From positions 310,001 to 374,000 of the forward strand of contig JAPEUQ010000001.1 in the NCBI GenBank assembly GCA_027946365.1: a DNA stretch of 64,000 nt, given 5' to 3'. A program made the translations under genes and the position numbers. This stretch comes from Kalmusia sp. IMI 367209. Taxonomy: Eukaryota; Ascomycota; Dothideomycetes; Pleosporales; Didymosphaeriaceae. The notes under the pieces were generated by a model, which made no database searches, was not told the DNA's origin, and saw only the letters and a list, made by a program, of their open reading frames with translations. Positions 11,885 to 24,007 of this stretch are shown here, one piece after another; the first letter of the stretch is position 1; each line of letters starts with the position of its first letter.

Positions 11885-13646
11885 AATGGACATCAACCAA
11901 CGCCCACGGACGTCGACTGATTTCGGTTCGGCAGCCATTAGTGAGGATTTCGTGCTGCTGCCAGGCGGCGTCGCGGGGGATGAGCCGCTACCTCTACCCC
12001 AGTCATCAATTCATGGCCCTCCGCCGCCGCGCTCCTGCCTCATCTGCTGCAACCCTTGTGGAGGACCCGAGAAGGACTCTCCTGAATTGATCAACCCTTG
12101 TAAATGTAACAGCGTGTACTGCGCACCATGTCTTAAGGGCATGTTCGTCGAAGCCTGCAAGAACGTGTCGCGCATGCCGCCGCGCTGCTGCAATCAGATT
12201 CCACTGTATCACGCTCGACCGTATCTGACGAACGATGAGGCAGCTGAGTTCAGGGCAAAGTACGAGGAGTGGGGCACGCCAAAGCCGTTCTACTGCCCTG
12301 TTGCGCGATGTTCTGCTTTTATCCCCAATCGACTCCTCCCACAGACGAGGACCAACAGCAAAGGCAAGCAACGGGTGGACTCGGGTATTGGTACCCCCAA
12401 AATCCCTATAGTTACCTGTCCGAAGTGCGAAGCCGATCTCTGCACTCGCTGCAGGAGCCTGGCACACCCAAATGGAACATGTAGCCCACTGGAGTTTGGA
12501 ATCGACCAGGAGACTGCAGAGCTCCTTAAGAAGTGGGGTTATAAGAGATGTCCGAAGTGTGGAAACGGTGTGAAGCGAATGTACGGCTGCAACCACATGG
12601 AGTGCCGCTGTGGCGCTCACTTTTGCTGGGTTTGCCTCAAGGGGCGAGACGAATGTGATGAGGGATGCTATGACGATGATGATGACGATGACTACGACAG
12701 CCAGGACGAGCCAGACGAGGAGCAAGACGAGGGTAATCTTCAGCCAGAGGTTCCAATCCCAACAGAGCCGAACCTTGTGCACGTGTTTCCGCACATGTCA
12801 CAGGGCGAGACCTCAGAGGACCCTTCAATAGCATCGGCAATACCTACGACTGAAGTCTCGCAAACGGCAACAACGGAACTACCCACTGATCCCACAACAG
12901 AGCAACCGCCATCGTTACCGCGGGTACGAAATTTGGACGCCGGATCAGGTCGCTACTGGGAAGAGCAAGACATGGACTTTGGCCACGAGCCAACAGATGA
13001 CATTCAAGATAGTGTATGGAACTGCACGCACAACTTCCACACCGCAAAGATCAAGCTCAAGGATGCATTCGTCTCCCCCAATGGGGGCATGGAGTGCATG
13101 AAGTGCTGGGCAACCGTTCACCCCGAAGTCCTCATGCCGCCGGCCGTCAAAACCGGCGGATTGAGGACAACTTTCACCGCATTGATAGGCCGCCAGAGTC
13201 AAGGGCGAGGGAGAGGCGGCCGCGCACACGGGAGCCGGACACGCGTGCTCAGGCCCAACGAGCGGAACACGCTGCGCGTTGCTCGATCCATGGAAGAACT
13301 CCAAATCCCACACTCTCCCATCGACGACCGTCCCGCGTCTTCCCCATTGTGCGAACCCATGCAGGACGTGCACTACTCCTTCCAACAGCCTGCCTCCCCC
13401 AAGTTCGACCTGTACGGCTACGCCGTCGTCTCGACCGAAAAGGCAGAGGACACGCGCCGCTGCTCGCTGGACACCGACAAGCCGGACTGCGACGTCCAGA
13501 TGCGAGCGGACGACGGCGAGGCCAAGCCTCTTTCTTTCGCAACGCACAGCACGCCGTTCAGCTTCGCGTACAACTGTTATTACTGCGGCCTGCTCGTCTG
13601 CGATTCGTGCAGGGAGGCTCTGCTTGATGCCGGGGACGAGGATTAA
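11649..13646 (+). CDS. RBR-type (RING1-IBR-RING2) E3 ubiquitin ligase
   Basis: Predicted intronless 665-residue E3 ligase that would take ubiquitin from an E2 onto a RING2 cysteine and pass it to substrate. RING1 starts near residue 129 (CLICCNPCGG ... CKCNSVYCAPCLKGMF), the IBR spans roughly 205-285 (FYCPVARCSAF ... VTCPKCEADLCTRCRSLAH), and RING2 starts at residue 301 (CPKCGNGVKRMYGCNHMEC). Cys314 in the GCNHM motif is the expected catalytic cysteine; CGAHFCWVC follows. Two further Cys clusters occur late: ECMKCW near residue 495 and CYYCGLLVCDSC near the C-terminus. The start ATG has a strong context (CACCATGGG) and yields MGSRIS, an N-myristoylation-type sequence, so membrane attachment is possible. 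An 11-Asp run (residues 68-78) and a second acidic tract after RING2 are low-complexity. An in-frame upstream extension of 14 codons begins without ATG. Confidence 0.92.
11850..11882 (+). repeat. GAC trinucleotide repeat (11 units) coding poly-Asp
   Basis: Eleven perfect GAC codons in the E3 ligase gene encode an acidic run. Such coding microsatellites tend to vary in length between strains. Confidence 0.9.
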
Positions 13647-14273
13647 ATGGCGGGGAGGTAGAAGAGGGAAAATCAGGCGGTCTTTCCAACAGCGGCGCAG
13701 ATTGTGGGCTGAGGGCTCGATTCGGCGAATGTATGCATGCATGTGATTTACGAGTGACGACGGACGCGAGAGTAGCGTTCAGCCTCGTTGTCAATGAGAC
13801 ACGGATTGATTTGGGGCTTTGTATATTTTACGAGGAGATTTCGGCATAGCGAGGTGTAGGGCGTTAGTTAGGGACTGTTCATACTACAGGTGCAAGGTAC
13901 ATATAATATGACTTCACGTATTCTCTCCCGCAGGCGTCAAACATACAGAATTTTCGATTCCATGGAAAAGACAATGCCGATGACGGGAGAGGCTAGAGAA
14001 GACACCACAGTGACACAGTTCATAGGGGCTCGCAAAGGTTAAAAGGTAAGAAAACAGGACTAAGCTCTTTAGCATAGCATAAACACATCCCAATAGATGA
14101 TTTTGCCCGCCGCATCGTTCCTTTGAGAGATCCTTATATCTTTTTGCCGTCCGACCGCTGCTCCATCATGCGGTCCATTTGCTTTGCACACTATCCATTG
14201 TTGACGGTCAAATCTTGACCATCGTTTGGCATGACTCCCGTAGGCCATGCAGGTTCCGACGCGAGGCCGCAAG
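13647..14273. other. Convergent 3' flanks of E3 ligase and Stm1-like genes
   Basis: The two neighbouring genes end toward each other here. The stretch should contain both 3' untranslated regions; no coding region, RNA gene or clear hairpin terminator was recognised. Confidence 0.5.
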
Positions 14274-15612
14274 CTATGCGCCTAGGCTGGGGAAAGCGTT
14301 CGAGTCGTTGAGGTTGGGGCCAGACTGGGCACCACCGCGTCCGCCTCGTCCACGTCCCTCGCCACGGCCCTCGCCGCGACCGCGACCGCGACCACGGAAC
14401 TCACCACGACCCTCGCCACGTCCGCGACCACCGCGGCCGCGTCCACCGAAGTTGTCGCGCGCAGCAGGCTGGAGCAAGCGATCTCCGTCGAGCTCGACAA
14501 AGGCCTTCTCCTTGCGCTCACGGGTGCGCTTGGCCTTGCCTCCGGAGCCAGCAATGTAGCTGTCCTCCTCCTCGTCACGAGCGATAGCGGTGCCTTCGGG
14601 GAACTTCTTGGAGCTGCCCTCGTTTGGCTTGCGGACGTTCTGCGACCCAAGGGAAAGCTTCTTCTCGGCGAGCTCAGCGAGGTACTCCTTGTAGGACTTG
14701 CTCTTGTCCTCGGGTTCGGGCTCAGCTTCAGGGTCGGCCTCGGCGGCAGCGTCTTCGGTGACGGCCTCCTTCTCGTCCTTCTGGGCAATAGCCTCACCAG
14801 CGGTCTCGTCAGCCAACTCAGCGGGGCCATCGTTGCCTCCCCATCCGTGGGCAACTTGCTTATCGTGATCGCTAATCAATGTCAGTTTTTAAAAGAGCGA
14901 TACATCTAGAGGGTTTGTCGTACGCAACGCCAGTCCGGCTGTGACGGTCACCACCACGACCGCCGCGGCCACGGCCACGACCACCACGTCCACGGCCACG
15001 TTCGCCGCCGCGCGAGTATCCAGTCTCGCCAGAATCTAGTATGATTAGCCAATGGTCAACATTAGATGAGGGCATGCTCACCGTCAAACCTCGCACCTCG
15101 GCTGCGGTTCTTATCCGCACCTACGTTGCGATCCCGGAGGTCTACACAAGTCAGCCACAAGGTCATTGCAAATCAATGTTGTTCAACCAGACAGCTAAAG
15201 TCCAGCTGTCACTAGGGTCGACCGAGATAGACGTACAGTTGTCGTTCGCGCTGCCAGAGTCCTTGGGGGCGCTGTCGCGGTTGGAGGCGAGGCCAGATCG
15301 TGCTGGAGCTTCGGCCGGCGCATTGCGCTTGCCAGTTCTCGCGGCGGGCTTGTCAACAGTCTTTGTCGGGGGAACGGGCGTAGCGCGCTCGGGGTCGAGC
15401 TCTGGGTCGTTGCCTGCAAAGCTGGTTAGCGGGGTCGTGATTGTGCCAATGTGGCCTAGACGCACCCAGCAACTCGTAGAGGTTCTGTTGAAGGTCAGCA
15501 ATACGTCCAATTTTTTCATTGAGGCGCAGCGTGGAGCCATCCTAGGAGCACAGAGGCTCGCGGGGCGCTGACGCAAGGTGGAGCAGCTCACCTTGGAAGC
15601 GATCGAGGACAT
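14274..15612 (-). CDS. Stm1/HABP4-family RGG-rich RNA- and ribosome-binding protein
   Basis: Predicted 328-residue protein related to yeast Stm1 and animal SERBP1/HABP4, which bind ribosomes and mRNA and help preserve idle 80S ribosomes. Six exons are inferred; introns lie at 15591-15485, 15465-15414, 15236-15142, 15081-15036 and 14923-14872. The first two exons are only 21 and 19 nt. Splicing gives MSSIASKNLYELLGNDPELD, matching the Stm1 N-terminal motif. Next come a Pro/Ala/Lys-rich segment, YLRDRNVGADKNRSRGARFD with DSGETGYSRGGERGRGRGG, then the central HABP4 region (DHDKQVAHGWGG ... SYKEYLAELAEKKLSLGS). A long C-terminal RGG/RGEGRG tract ends in NLNDSNAFPSLGA. RGG repeats are normally arginine-methylated and bind RNA. 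No membrane or targeting signal. High confidence in family; the micro-exon ends deserve transcript support. Confidence 0.9.
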
Positions 15613-17008
15613 TGTGAGGAATTAAAGCGCCTTTCGCGCTTGTCCTTCTAGACGCTCAATCTGCTGGGAGGCGGAGGAATTTGCGAGAGCGGGCCCTGGG
15701 TTGCAAGGGTCGCGGCTCTCAAGATACGGTAGGATAGCTCGGAGCGTGTCGTGGTTGACGTTGAGTCCAACGGTAAATTTCGATTGTGGATTGAAGTGCT
15801 TCGCTTAGTCAAGCCGGCCCGTGCACACCCCGAGCACAAAGACTCTTGCTTACCATGACGCCCGCATGCATCTATGCATAGGTGGCTTTCGCTGGATATG
15901 CTTGAGAATAGGTGTCACGTCACACAATCTCTCCACTGAGACAGCATAGGCTCCAACGCACGAGTTATGGCGAGCACTGATGGGTCGCACCAGGCACAGA
16001 GTTGACGGCTACCCCTCAATTGACGTAGCGATCGATGGCTATCCCATGGAATCCCATAGCTCACTATCCAAGACTGGATGTCCTTCATTTGTAAAGAACT
16101 CGCTCATGGGCAACATGAAATCCCAATGCTGCAGCGAATCAAGGCAATTAGCGTCCAACAACTCCGCCGAGCTTTGCAACACACGAGAGTGCATTATCCC
16201 ACATTGTCTATTTCAAGTGTTCTAGGAAGCATCGACCGCGAGTAAGTCGACGATTGACAGGCAGTATTGCAGGCATTTGTGTTGATGTGCATCGTTCCAT
16301 GGGAAGCTTTACCGACGTCACTGCCATACGGTTCGTAAAATGATCTGTGCGTCTCCACAGCTGTAGAGGCGTCTGGGGTAAAATGACGTTCAGAAGCGAG
16401 ATGATCCTGATGTAAGGGACACAACAACCACAGTGATGCACACGTCGCTCTTACGATGATACAGCTTTGGAATGCTGGTGTCACTCATGGGTCAGAGCAC
16501 CAACAAGTGAATGCATCGACATGGCTAGACTGTGCCAATCTGGGTGTAATTATTTACAAGGCATATGCTCAGTTTCCATGGCGAGGTGACTGGTAGCATG
16601 ACCGTTAATATGGAACAGTGAAATTGGGACTGTTCGTAACCACCTTCCGTACCAATAGCCCAAGCTCCATCTCTTCTCTCGATGCTAAACATAACTCCTT
16701 GAAGAATAACTTTTGAAGATGCCGCCCTCCTATAGAAAATCGCGTGGCTCTCATGGGGTAATCCTTGCCCAGGACAACTAACGCCGTGGTCGAATCCTCA
16801 ACCATGCCATAACCCACTTTGACGCCCGCTCAAACGACATTAAAACCCTCGATGATAAAGCCCCGAAAAAAAAAACATAATCTCATAAAAGCCTTCTCTT
16901 CATATAACCACAAAGCGTTACTTCTTGAAAAGGCTGTCGAAAGTATAATGGGACCTAAGTGCCATTTATCCCACCATGGGTCTCAAAATGGTGTCTTGAT
17001 ACCATGAA
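15613..17008. other. Intergenic region between Stm1-like and bZIP genes
   Basis: About 1.4 kb. It includes the promoter side of the Stm1-like gene and the 3' flank of the bZIP gene, both on the minus strand. Open frames on both strands (around 16.2-16.5 and 16.6-16.8 kb) show no domain or splice support. Nothing else seen. Confidence 0.5.
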
Positions 17009-18474
17009 TCATCTCGATTCGTACATAGTCGGGAAATGCATGCTAGCAGATAATCCGAAAGGGTCTGCGTCGAGCATGGGGTCGTAAGGGTCGAAGAGGT
17101 TATTCATTCCGTTGAACACATGGTTTCCGTCGTTGGCCGCTATTGGGGCATTGTTCGTGTAGGTTGGGTTCTGTGCAGGTGGCATTGGGGGTTGCATGCT
17201 CTGTGAATGCATGGGGTTCGACGGGAAAGACTGAGGGTGTGGGTACGGACCAGGGCCAGCGGATTGATCGCTGGGGTCTTCTTGGTCGAGCATTTCATTT
17301 TGCTCATCGTACTCCTGTTCTGCATGACGACGAAGTTAGCATGGGAGAAAAGGCACGCACCCTAGACAGGAAACGGGACCGCTTACCGAGTTGGTTCATG
17401 TGGTCCGTGAAAGGACTCGAATAGAAGGATTGTGGGCCACCGCTGGTGCTGCTCTGCGTCATTACATTCGCTCCACTACCGACCGTAGAGGCGCTGGATA
17501 TGCCGTTCGTGGATGGCTGATTCGTGATCAAGGAGGGTCGTTGGGGGCCCATCATTGGTGTGAAGTTGGATCTAGGCGGTTGTGGCCGCAGTTGTTGCTG
17601 TTGTTGCTGTTGTTGCGGGGGCTGCTGCTGTGGAACAAAGTTTGGAGACACCGATGTGCCTTGTGGTATGAAATTCGGCGATCGCGTCGCCGACGCAACG
17701 GGCGAGGGTAGATGCGAGCCGGGAGTGGGCTGGGACATTGGTGACCGATTTGGGATTGCGCCATCAGGTTGGATCATGGGCAAACCATGCACACCGTCTA
17801 CTTTGGGTGGCCCTCCCAGTGACCGTCGCTGCTGCTGTCTGTTCATGATGGCGCGTTGCTGAAGCGGGGGTTGGTTCGGCGAGGTGGTTGCGGACACTGG
17901 CTGGCGCGTCGGACCCAGGTTGGGACTGCCAGTCTTTGCGCGCAACTCGGCCTGGACATCTATGCCTGGACGTTCGTTAGTTCTGATAGCTGCAGGCAAG
18001 ACATGAAGACGGGGTGGTGGGTACCTTTCTCCAGCAAGATCCTCTCCAGCAGAGAGTTCTTGTAGCGGAGCATCAGGCACTCGTCGGCGGCATTGCGGTG
18101 GCTGCTCTGCAGGTTCTGCAGCGTCTCCTCGTGATGCTTGATGGTGCTCTCGAGCTGCTTGATGTACTCGGTACGTCGCTCGCGGAAGGCAGCCTGGGCC
18201 TGGCGGTTGCGCTGTTTGCGCTCCTCCGAGGTGGCATATATCTTACGACGCGTCAGTATGATCTTGGACATTGCAACATCTAGTGCAGCAAGCACAATAG
18301 GTAGCTCACTGGCTTGCGCCCGCCCTTGCGCTTCTGCTGCTGCTGCGGGTTGTCCTGGGTATAAGCGGCTGGTTCGGGCTCAGGCGACGAGGCAATGGAC
18401 GAGGTTGAGCCATCCCGCAAAGCCTCCGTCTTGCCCACCGTTGCCGTCATATCTGTTACCACACTATCACCCAT
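17009..18474 (-). CDS. Fungal AP-1 (Yap/Pap1-like) bZIP transcription factor
   Basis: Predicted 423-residue nuclear DNA-binding protein. Four exons are inferred with introns 18309-18242 (68 bp), 18024-17966 (59 bp) and 17386-17320 (67 bp). The first join restores KRKGGRKP/IYATSEERKQRN. The basic region NRQAQAAFRERR (NxxAQxxFR) is the signature of fungal Yap/Pap1 factors, which prefer TTAC/TGAC half sites; a leucine zipper follows (IKQLESTIKHHEETL ... LMLRYKNSLLERILLEKG). The C-terminal half is Pro/Gln/Ser/Asn-rich, with a poly-Gln run (17.6 kb), typical of an activation region. No C-terminal cysteine-rich domain is present, so redox control like that of Yap1 is unlikely. The first ATG in frame is at 18474; the frame upstream lacks ATG. 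It is divergent from the arrestin gene. Confidence 0.88.
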
Positions 18475-20677
18475 CTGCGGGCAGACTGCCCCTCCGGACG
18501 ATAGGAGGGGCACACACGCCAAGCACAGACTGACGCGACAGGTTGATGGACAAGATAGCCGGGAAGAGGCTCTGGCAGGCTAAGCGCGCGCTGGATGGGA
18601 AGCCGCAGCGCCGGGTCGGGGGGGTCTGCACGTGTGTGTGTGGATGGTGTTGATAATGGCTGATAAGGAGGCAGCTACGGGAGCTGTGGGTGGTTGCGCA
18701 GAAGCTGTGAGGTAAGACTTTATGTAAAGGAAACGAGTGTTCAGCGGAGGGCGGGAGAACAGCGATTTCAAAGGGGTCCGGCGCAGGGCTCTGCGTCACG
18801 GGCTAGCAGGACCTCAGGGCTTGATGGATGCGCGACGCCTCAATTGCGCAGCGGGCTTGCGAATGACAGGCGAGAGCGCTGCCAGGAGGGGCGGAGAGGG
18901 CTGCCAATGCTGGGACGTGAGGCCCCCGCGAGAAAACTCTTTCGCAGCCGTCCAGCAGGCGTCTGTTGCTTCTGAGAGAGGGCGGGGCGCTGCCGCACTG
19001 GTCGCGCCGAGACGAGCTGCACGTCCCATCCACGTCCCATCGGTCGGCAGCGTCGCTAGAGGGGATCGCTTCGCCATGTCCAGTAAGGCGCGCAATCCTA
19101 GCTCCCGCGCCACGAAGCTCTCCTGCCTCGCATCTCCGGTTTCTCCATGGGCGACTGGCCTAGCCGCGCCCTTGCGACGCCCGCCTCGACCCTCTTAACA
19201 GCGCGACCACCAGCGCGCACATGCTCCGCGTCTGCTGTCGGCACTCCTCGCCCTCTGCTCGCACGCCAGCCGACTTTCCGCGCGCTGCGGCGCCCACATT
19301 CGCACCCGTAACCGCACACCCTTCGCGCCCAGGCGGCCCGAAAAAAGCAACCCGAACTCGGACAGCGACCGCCCGGCGACCCTGCGACCACGCGCTGCGA
19401 GACGTGGACCAGCGCCATGAAGTCACTGGCTCACGTCCTTTTGCCGCAAGGCGGACGCCTCCACGCACATTAGGCTTGATCTGATAATGCATGGATCCTG
19501 ACATCATCTGCAGCCGTGTCCGATTGAAGGCGCGATACACATATCACGGCAAAAAAAAAAAGCAAAAGCTCTTGCTTCCATCGCGCCCGGCTGCGTCGCC
19601 GTGGATCGCTCTCGACATCGTTCCTGGGCGGGGCCGTCGAGCGTGATCATCCCTTCAACGACAGCCTTGGCTTGCCGCATCCCGGCCATGTGCCGCTCCA
19701 CTGGGACGCCCTTCTTTGTGTGCACCAGCTCCGATGCAGGCAATCCGGGGAACCTTCGGAGCTCGCCGGCGCTGTCGAATCGTCGCATTGCAGGCACCAC
19801 GCGCAATATAGTCCCAGCTTCTCTCGAACCGCCAGCCTCGCAGACGAAGGGGAAGTCGACACGCGTTTGCTGTAGAGTCACCTGCGCAGGCAGAATTCTT
19901 AGGGGTGGAGCTATCGCCAGTCGTAGCATCGTTCCAGAATTATCTGCCGAACGTTTTGGATCCGTCGCTCCACCGGCTGCAAGCTATGCGCTCCGTTAGC
20001 TTGAATCGGCATAGTTGTGCAGGTCACGTTCTTTGTTGACACTTACTCGACAGATGTTGAAAGATGAAGCTTGTGTGGGATCGTGGTGTCGAGTTGCAAG
20101 CGCGTGTGTGTGCTTGTTCACGTAACAGAGAAACCGCAGTACATTCCGCGAAGCAGCGTTCAATGTGCCTTGAGCGAGCAGACGAGCCAAGCTCGACGTA
20201 TTTTATTGCCCATCCAACGCAAGATAAGTTGCTGAAGCTGCTTGTAAGCTGGTGTGGTTTTATAGGGATGAGAAAAGAAATCGAACAACTGTGACAATGA
20301 AGATATAGGTTGGTGACTAATCTATCGTCCCTGCCACATTTGATCACTCCTTCGTCCTGTGCTGCATGAAGCAAGAACGCGCCTTCCTACATACCTTCCC
20401 TTATGCTTTCCACCTCACCATGACGCATACAGACTCAACACCGAGATGCGATTCGTTTCACCCACAGCATACGACCCTCAATCAACTCACCTTGGATATC
20501 GAGCATCGACATAGTCTCACATGACTTTCCCACTGTTTCCAGCAACATCGGATCCCTCACAAACAGTAATCATCTGGTCAGCATCTAATCGTTTCGTTCC
20601 AGTTTCGTGCTTTATCTGTCTTTCTCGAGGCTGTTCTCAATCACCCCGGCGCCACACAGATCGCAGCGGCTGACGGT
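18475..20677. other. Divergent region between bZIP and arrestin genes, GC-rich on the left
   Basis: About 2.2 kb between genes pointing apart. The 18.6-20.0 kb part is visibly GC-rich and opens long frames on both strands, the usual result of few AT-rich stops; one minus-strand frame (19929-19504, 141 codons, with ATG) is the best of these but shows no domain. The right part probably holds the 5' leader of the arrestin gene. Confidence 0.5.
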
Positions 20678-23472
20678 ATGCCATTAACTTTATCCAAATT
20701 CCGGGGCCGGATGCTGAAGGGATCAGGTCACTCGCAGCTGCCCCCTAACAAAGGTCAACCATCCGAGGCCCGTCTGTCACTGGAGCGAGCGAGTGGCTCA
20801 TTGCATCTAAGAACCCCTGGATCAGGGGTGATTGACTGCGGAGGCATGGTGGGCAACACTCCCGGAGAATCTAGAGGCCATTCGAGCAATATTACGTCCT
20901 GGGCAAGGACGCGCCCCCTGTCCGACATTCGCGAACTGACTGAGCCGAGCCTGGCGGACACCATACCGAGAAAACTTCTCTCCGAAAATCACCTTCCGCG
21001 CAATATTTCGCGTAACGACCTGACGCGGAAGCCTTCCATCGCATCGAGACGTCCTAGCCTCGATACGCGACTGGCAGAAAATAGGGAACCCGACAGAAAG
21101 ACCAGCATCGATAGCAGTGGCGTCAGATCGGCGCATCGTGGGCGGCCCTCTAGTAGAACACCATCACCACCAAGTCCGGCAGACTTGAGCATTTCCAGTA
21201 TATACAGCATTCCACCTGGCAGCGTTCCCCCTCGATCGTCGTCCAGAGCTAGGGCGCGTAGTGCTTCGCGAAGCCGGCAGCCTCCGCCAGGGCCATCAGT
21301 TGTGGTGCCACAACGGGTTCCAGTTCCGCCTACTCTAAACTATGTCCCTGCGATACCACCTCCACCACCTCGAGGTGCTAGTAACACGATACCTAGGCGT
21401 GGGCAGTCGCAGTCACCACTTCAGAACGTCGCAGCGCGCCTCGATTCTGTCTCACACGATACCCATCGACGTCCGCCGTCTCGAACATTCATACGCGAGC
21501 CTCTTTCCTCCGAGCTACTGGAATATCCGTCCCACCGACATCCGCGAGTGCATCTTGGGCTAGATCTCTCAGCAAGCTTATTTGTAGGTGGTGGCTCGGT
21601 CGAGGGCACTGTCCAGATCAACGTTGACGATGCCGAGCGAATACGACATAGAAAGACATTGGCTATTGCACGTATATCCATTGACCTGCTTGGGCTCGAA
21701 GAAACAAATGGGAACAAGCGCTCCGTATTTCTTAATCTGGCTACGGAACTTATCGACGACGAAAACCCACCACCTCAGAACATGGTAGACAGCCAAGAAC
21801 AAATCGGGCGAGACGATCCGTTCTGGCATTTGATGCCTTCTATTACCAATCTTCCATTCGCAATGAGCCTCCCGCTCAACGTTGGACCGCCGCCTTTTCA
21901 ATCAAAGAATGCTCGGATACGATATGTGCTATGCGTCTCGCTACTCATTCGCGATCAAGGAAAGCAGTACATTGTGAGAGTCTCAGATGATGTATCGGTG
22001 TTGTCTGTTTATGATCGTGGGTCTCCTCCATCCACATATTGAATTCGCTGACGATTTTGTAGCTGAGAAGGCTCTTATGTCTCTTCCTAGCCCTCTAACT
22101 GCGTCTGACGAATGGTTGAAACCTCGTGATACGACCGTCGAGGTCGTACGTCTTACGGCCGGCTTACACCGACAAGTGTGGGTCAGTGGTACCAGCATAT
22201 ACGTCGATGTACATATTGCCAACAACAGTCGAAAAATGATAAAGAGGATTGAGATGCAATTGGAAAGGGATATTCTCTGTTACAAACATGTTTGTTGTGG
22301 GATGAGCGCATGTCGAACGGGCCTGCTAATCTGGTTTAAATCTTAGGCCGCTGCATCTACAATGGAGAAATCCGCAAGTCAGGCTCGTATATTCGACAAC
22401 AACGAGAAGTCTATACTGAGCAGAGCGATCACCAAACACGGCGCCGCTGGCTGGCATGGAGTCTCCGCCCACAATACGCATATCCGTACATGTGATCTTG
22501 AGGTACCGAGAGGTCACGCAACGGTGAAGTGTGGTATGTGGAACGATATTGGCTCTACTACCCGTAGAGGCCTGACCCTAACTATAACAGGGAAGTATTT
22601 TGAAGTTCGTTATTTCCTCAATGTCATCGTGGGCACCTCTCATACGTGCGTTGCCCTGCGTCCAATTCACTCACGAATACTGACTTAGGTTAGGAAGCTA
22701 GTCACAGTCCAATTGCCAATTGTGCTAATACACATGGTGAGTTCATCGATATGCTCTCTTAACGCATAGCTTTCCTGCGTTGAACCTTGTCTGATTGTTG
22801 CCAAAGAACTCGCTAGACGTGGTGCCGAATTCCGTGGCCCAAGTAGCCGCTGCAATCGAAGAGAAGCGCACAGCCCACATGTATCAACGTGGCCAGTCGC
22901 CTCCTCGCCTCGGTCGGCGTTCGTCGCGCTCCGTTCAAGGTCGCGCGTTCGCTGCACCGCGTATGCAGTCGCTCGATCGCTTGCGCGCCCAGGCCGAAGA
23001 CATACAAGATTTAGGCCAGATTCTCGATCAAAGCCCCCGTAAATACAGCTTGCGAAGGGTCAACTCAAATTTCGATTATCATACACCGCCCAGTAACCGC
23101 AAAGGCAAGATCATTGGGGACGGTGATGTCGCGGACCTGCGAAGCCGCCTCAAAAAAACCCGATCGAACGAGACACTCGGATCAAAAGCCAACACAATGC
23201 ACAGAGGCAACTCGGCTAAGTCGAGGAGGGGCTGTGGCTCTGCGCTAGGCTTCCGCGAAGCTGAGGTCAGGGAAGATATGGAGCTAGGCGGGCTCGGTTC
23301 TTCGGGCGAGACGCCGTTCAAACAGCGTCTTGAGCAGAGTCGTGAAAGACAATATAGATTCACGAAAAAAAGGAGTGTGGAGCGGTGGAAGGGCGTTGCG
23401 AATGCGGGGGTTGGGTGGTTCAAGGGGAGTGCGGGAGCAAAGGACGAAAGAGAACGCGATGGATGGATTTGA
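20678..23472 (+). CDS. Alpha-arrestin-like protein (arrestin N/C domains)
   Basis: Predicted 838-residue arrestin-related trafficking adaptor. Six exons are inferred, with introns 22017-22062, 22290-22346, 22534-22590, 22646-22693 and 22737-22806. The joins give VLSVYDPEKALMSL, ILCYKHAAASTMEKSASQAR, TVKCGKYFEVRYFLNVIVG, TSHTKLVTVQLP and VLIHMNSLDVVPN, all smooth. The first 290 residues are Ser/Pro/Arg-rich and disordered. The arrestin N-like beta domain follows (PRVHLGLDLSASLFVGG ... GTVQINVDD), then the arrestin C-like domain (LTAGLHRQVWVSGTSIYVDV). The tail of about 220 residues is basic and Ser-rich. No PPxY ubiquitin-ligase docking motif was found, unlike many yeast ARTs, so Rsp5-type binding is uncertain. 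The start is the first ATG of the frame; an extra 5' exon cannot be excluded, because a GTATGC splice-like sequence overlaps the start. Confidence 0.85.
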
Positions 23473-24007
23473 TGCGACGAAGCACTGGGAAATCTCTCCC
23501 TCACCTTTGGATACCACTCTCTTCAGTCGATTGGCTGGCATAGTTTTCTCTACATTCAAGGCTTTCGATAGGCTATTGCTAGGCCAGGGCATATTTGTGA
23601 TTGGTAAAAATCAGTTCCTATTCTTTTCTGCCCAGTGGTTCGCGATTATGCATCGGCTGCTTGTCTATCTTCACCCTCCCTGCTTGCTTACTACTTCGCT
23701 AAGGTGCTTACAAGACAAAAGGTCAATATATTGTCGCACTCGCAGGGCCATAGGATAGTGATCAGCGGAGTGTTGCCTCATCGATCGTATCACAGTCGCC
23801 CCTCTTGCAGTCCGCTGGAAAAGAAAGCATCCCATAGCTAGGGATCGACGTAGTTGACGTTGTATCAATCTTCAGGCCATGATGAAATTCATTCTGACTC
23901 TATGCTAATCCACACCCAATCTATCCCGTGTTTCCAGTTCCTCATCCTCAGATATTGCACCGTGTGTTACTCATCATCAAACTCTTCACAAACCTCCAGT
24001 TATACGA
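23473..24007. other. Intergenic region downstream of the arrestin gene
   Basis: Contains the arrestin 3' flank. The arrestin frame's other phases stay open for about 100 codons past the stop, without domain features. No gene supported. Confidence 0.45.

Noticed and set aside
12006..12794. Long minus-strand frame opposite the E3 ligase gene
   Set aside because: It is antisense to well-supported RING/IBR coding sequence and arises from codon bias of the sense gene.
14282..14854. Alternative frame rich in Arg/Ser/Ala over the RGG gene
   Set aside because: It is a shadow of the Stm1-like exon; the RGG frame with HABP4 motif is clearly the coding one.
18737..19198. Plus-strand 153-codon open frame in the bZIP upstream region
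   Set aside because: Same GC-rich background; frames open on both strands and composition is unlike neighbouring proteins.
19504..19999. Overlapping 130-140-codon open frames on both strands
   Set aside because: They sit in GC-rich DNA where stops are rare, show no domain, and overlap each other; no splice partners were found.
20671..20682. Splice donor-like GTATGC overlapping the arrestin start codon
   Set aside because: The ATG inside it starts a long conserved-style frame; without an upstream exon candidate the simpler start was kept.
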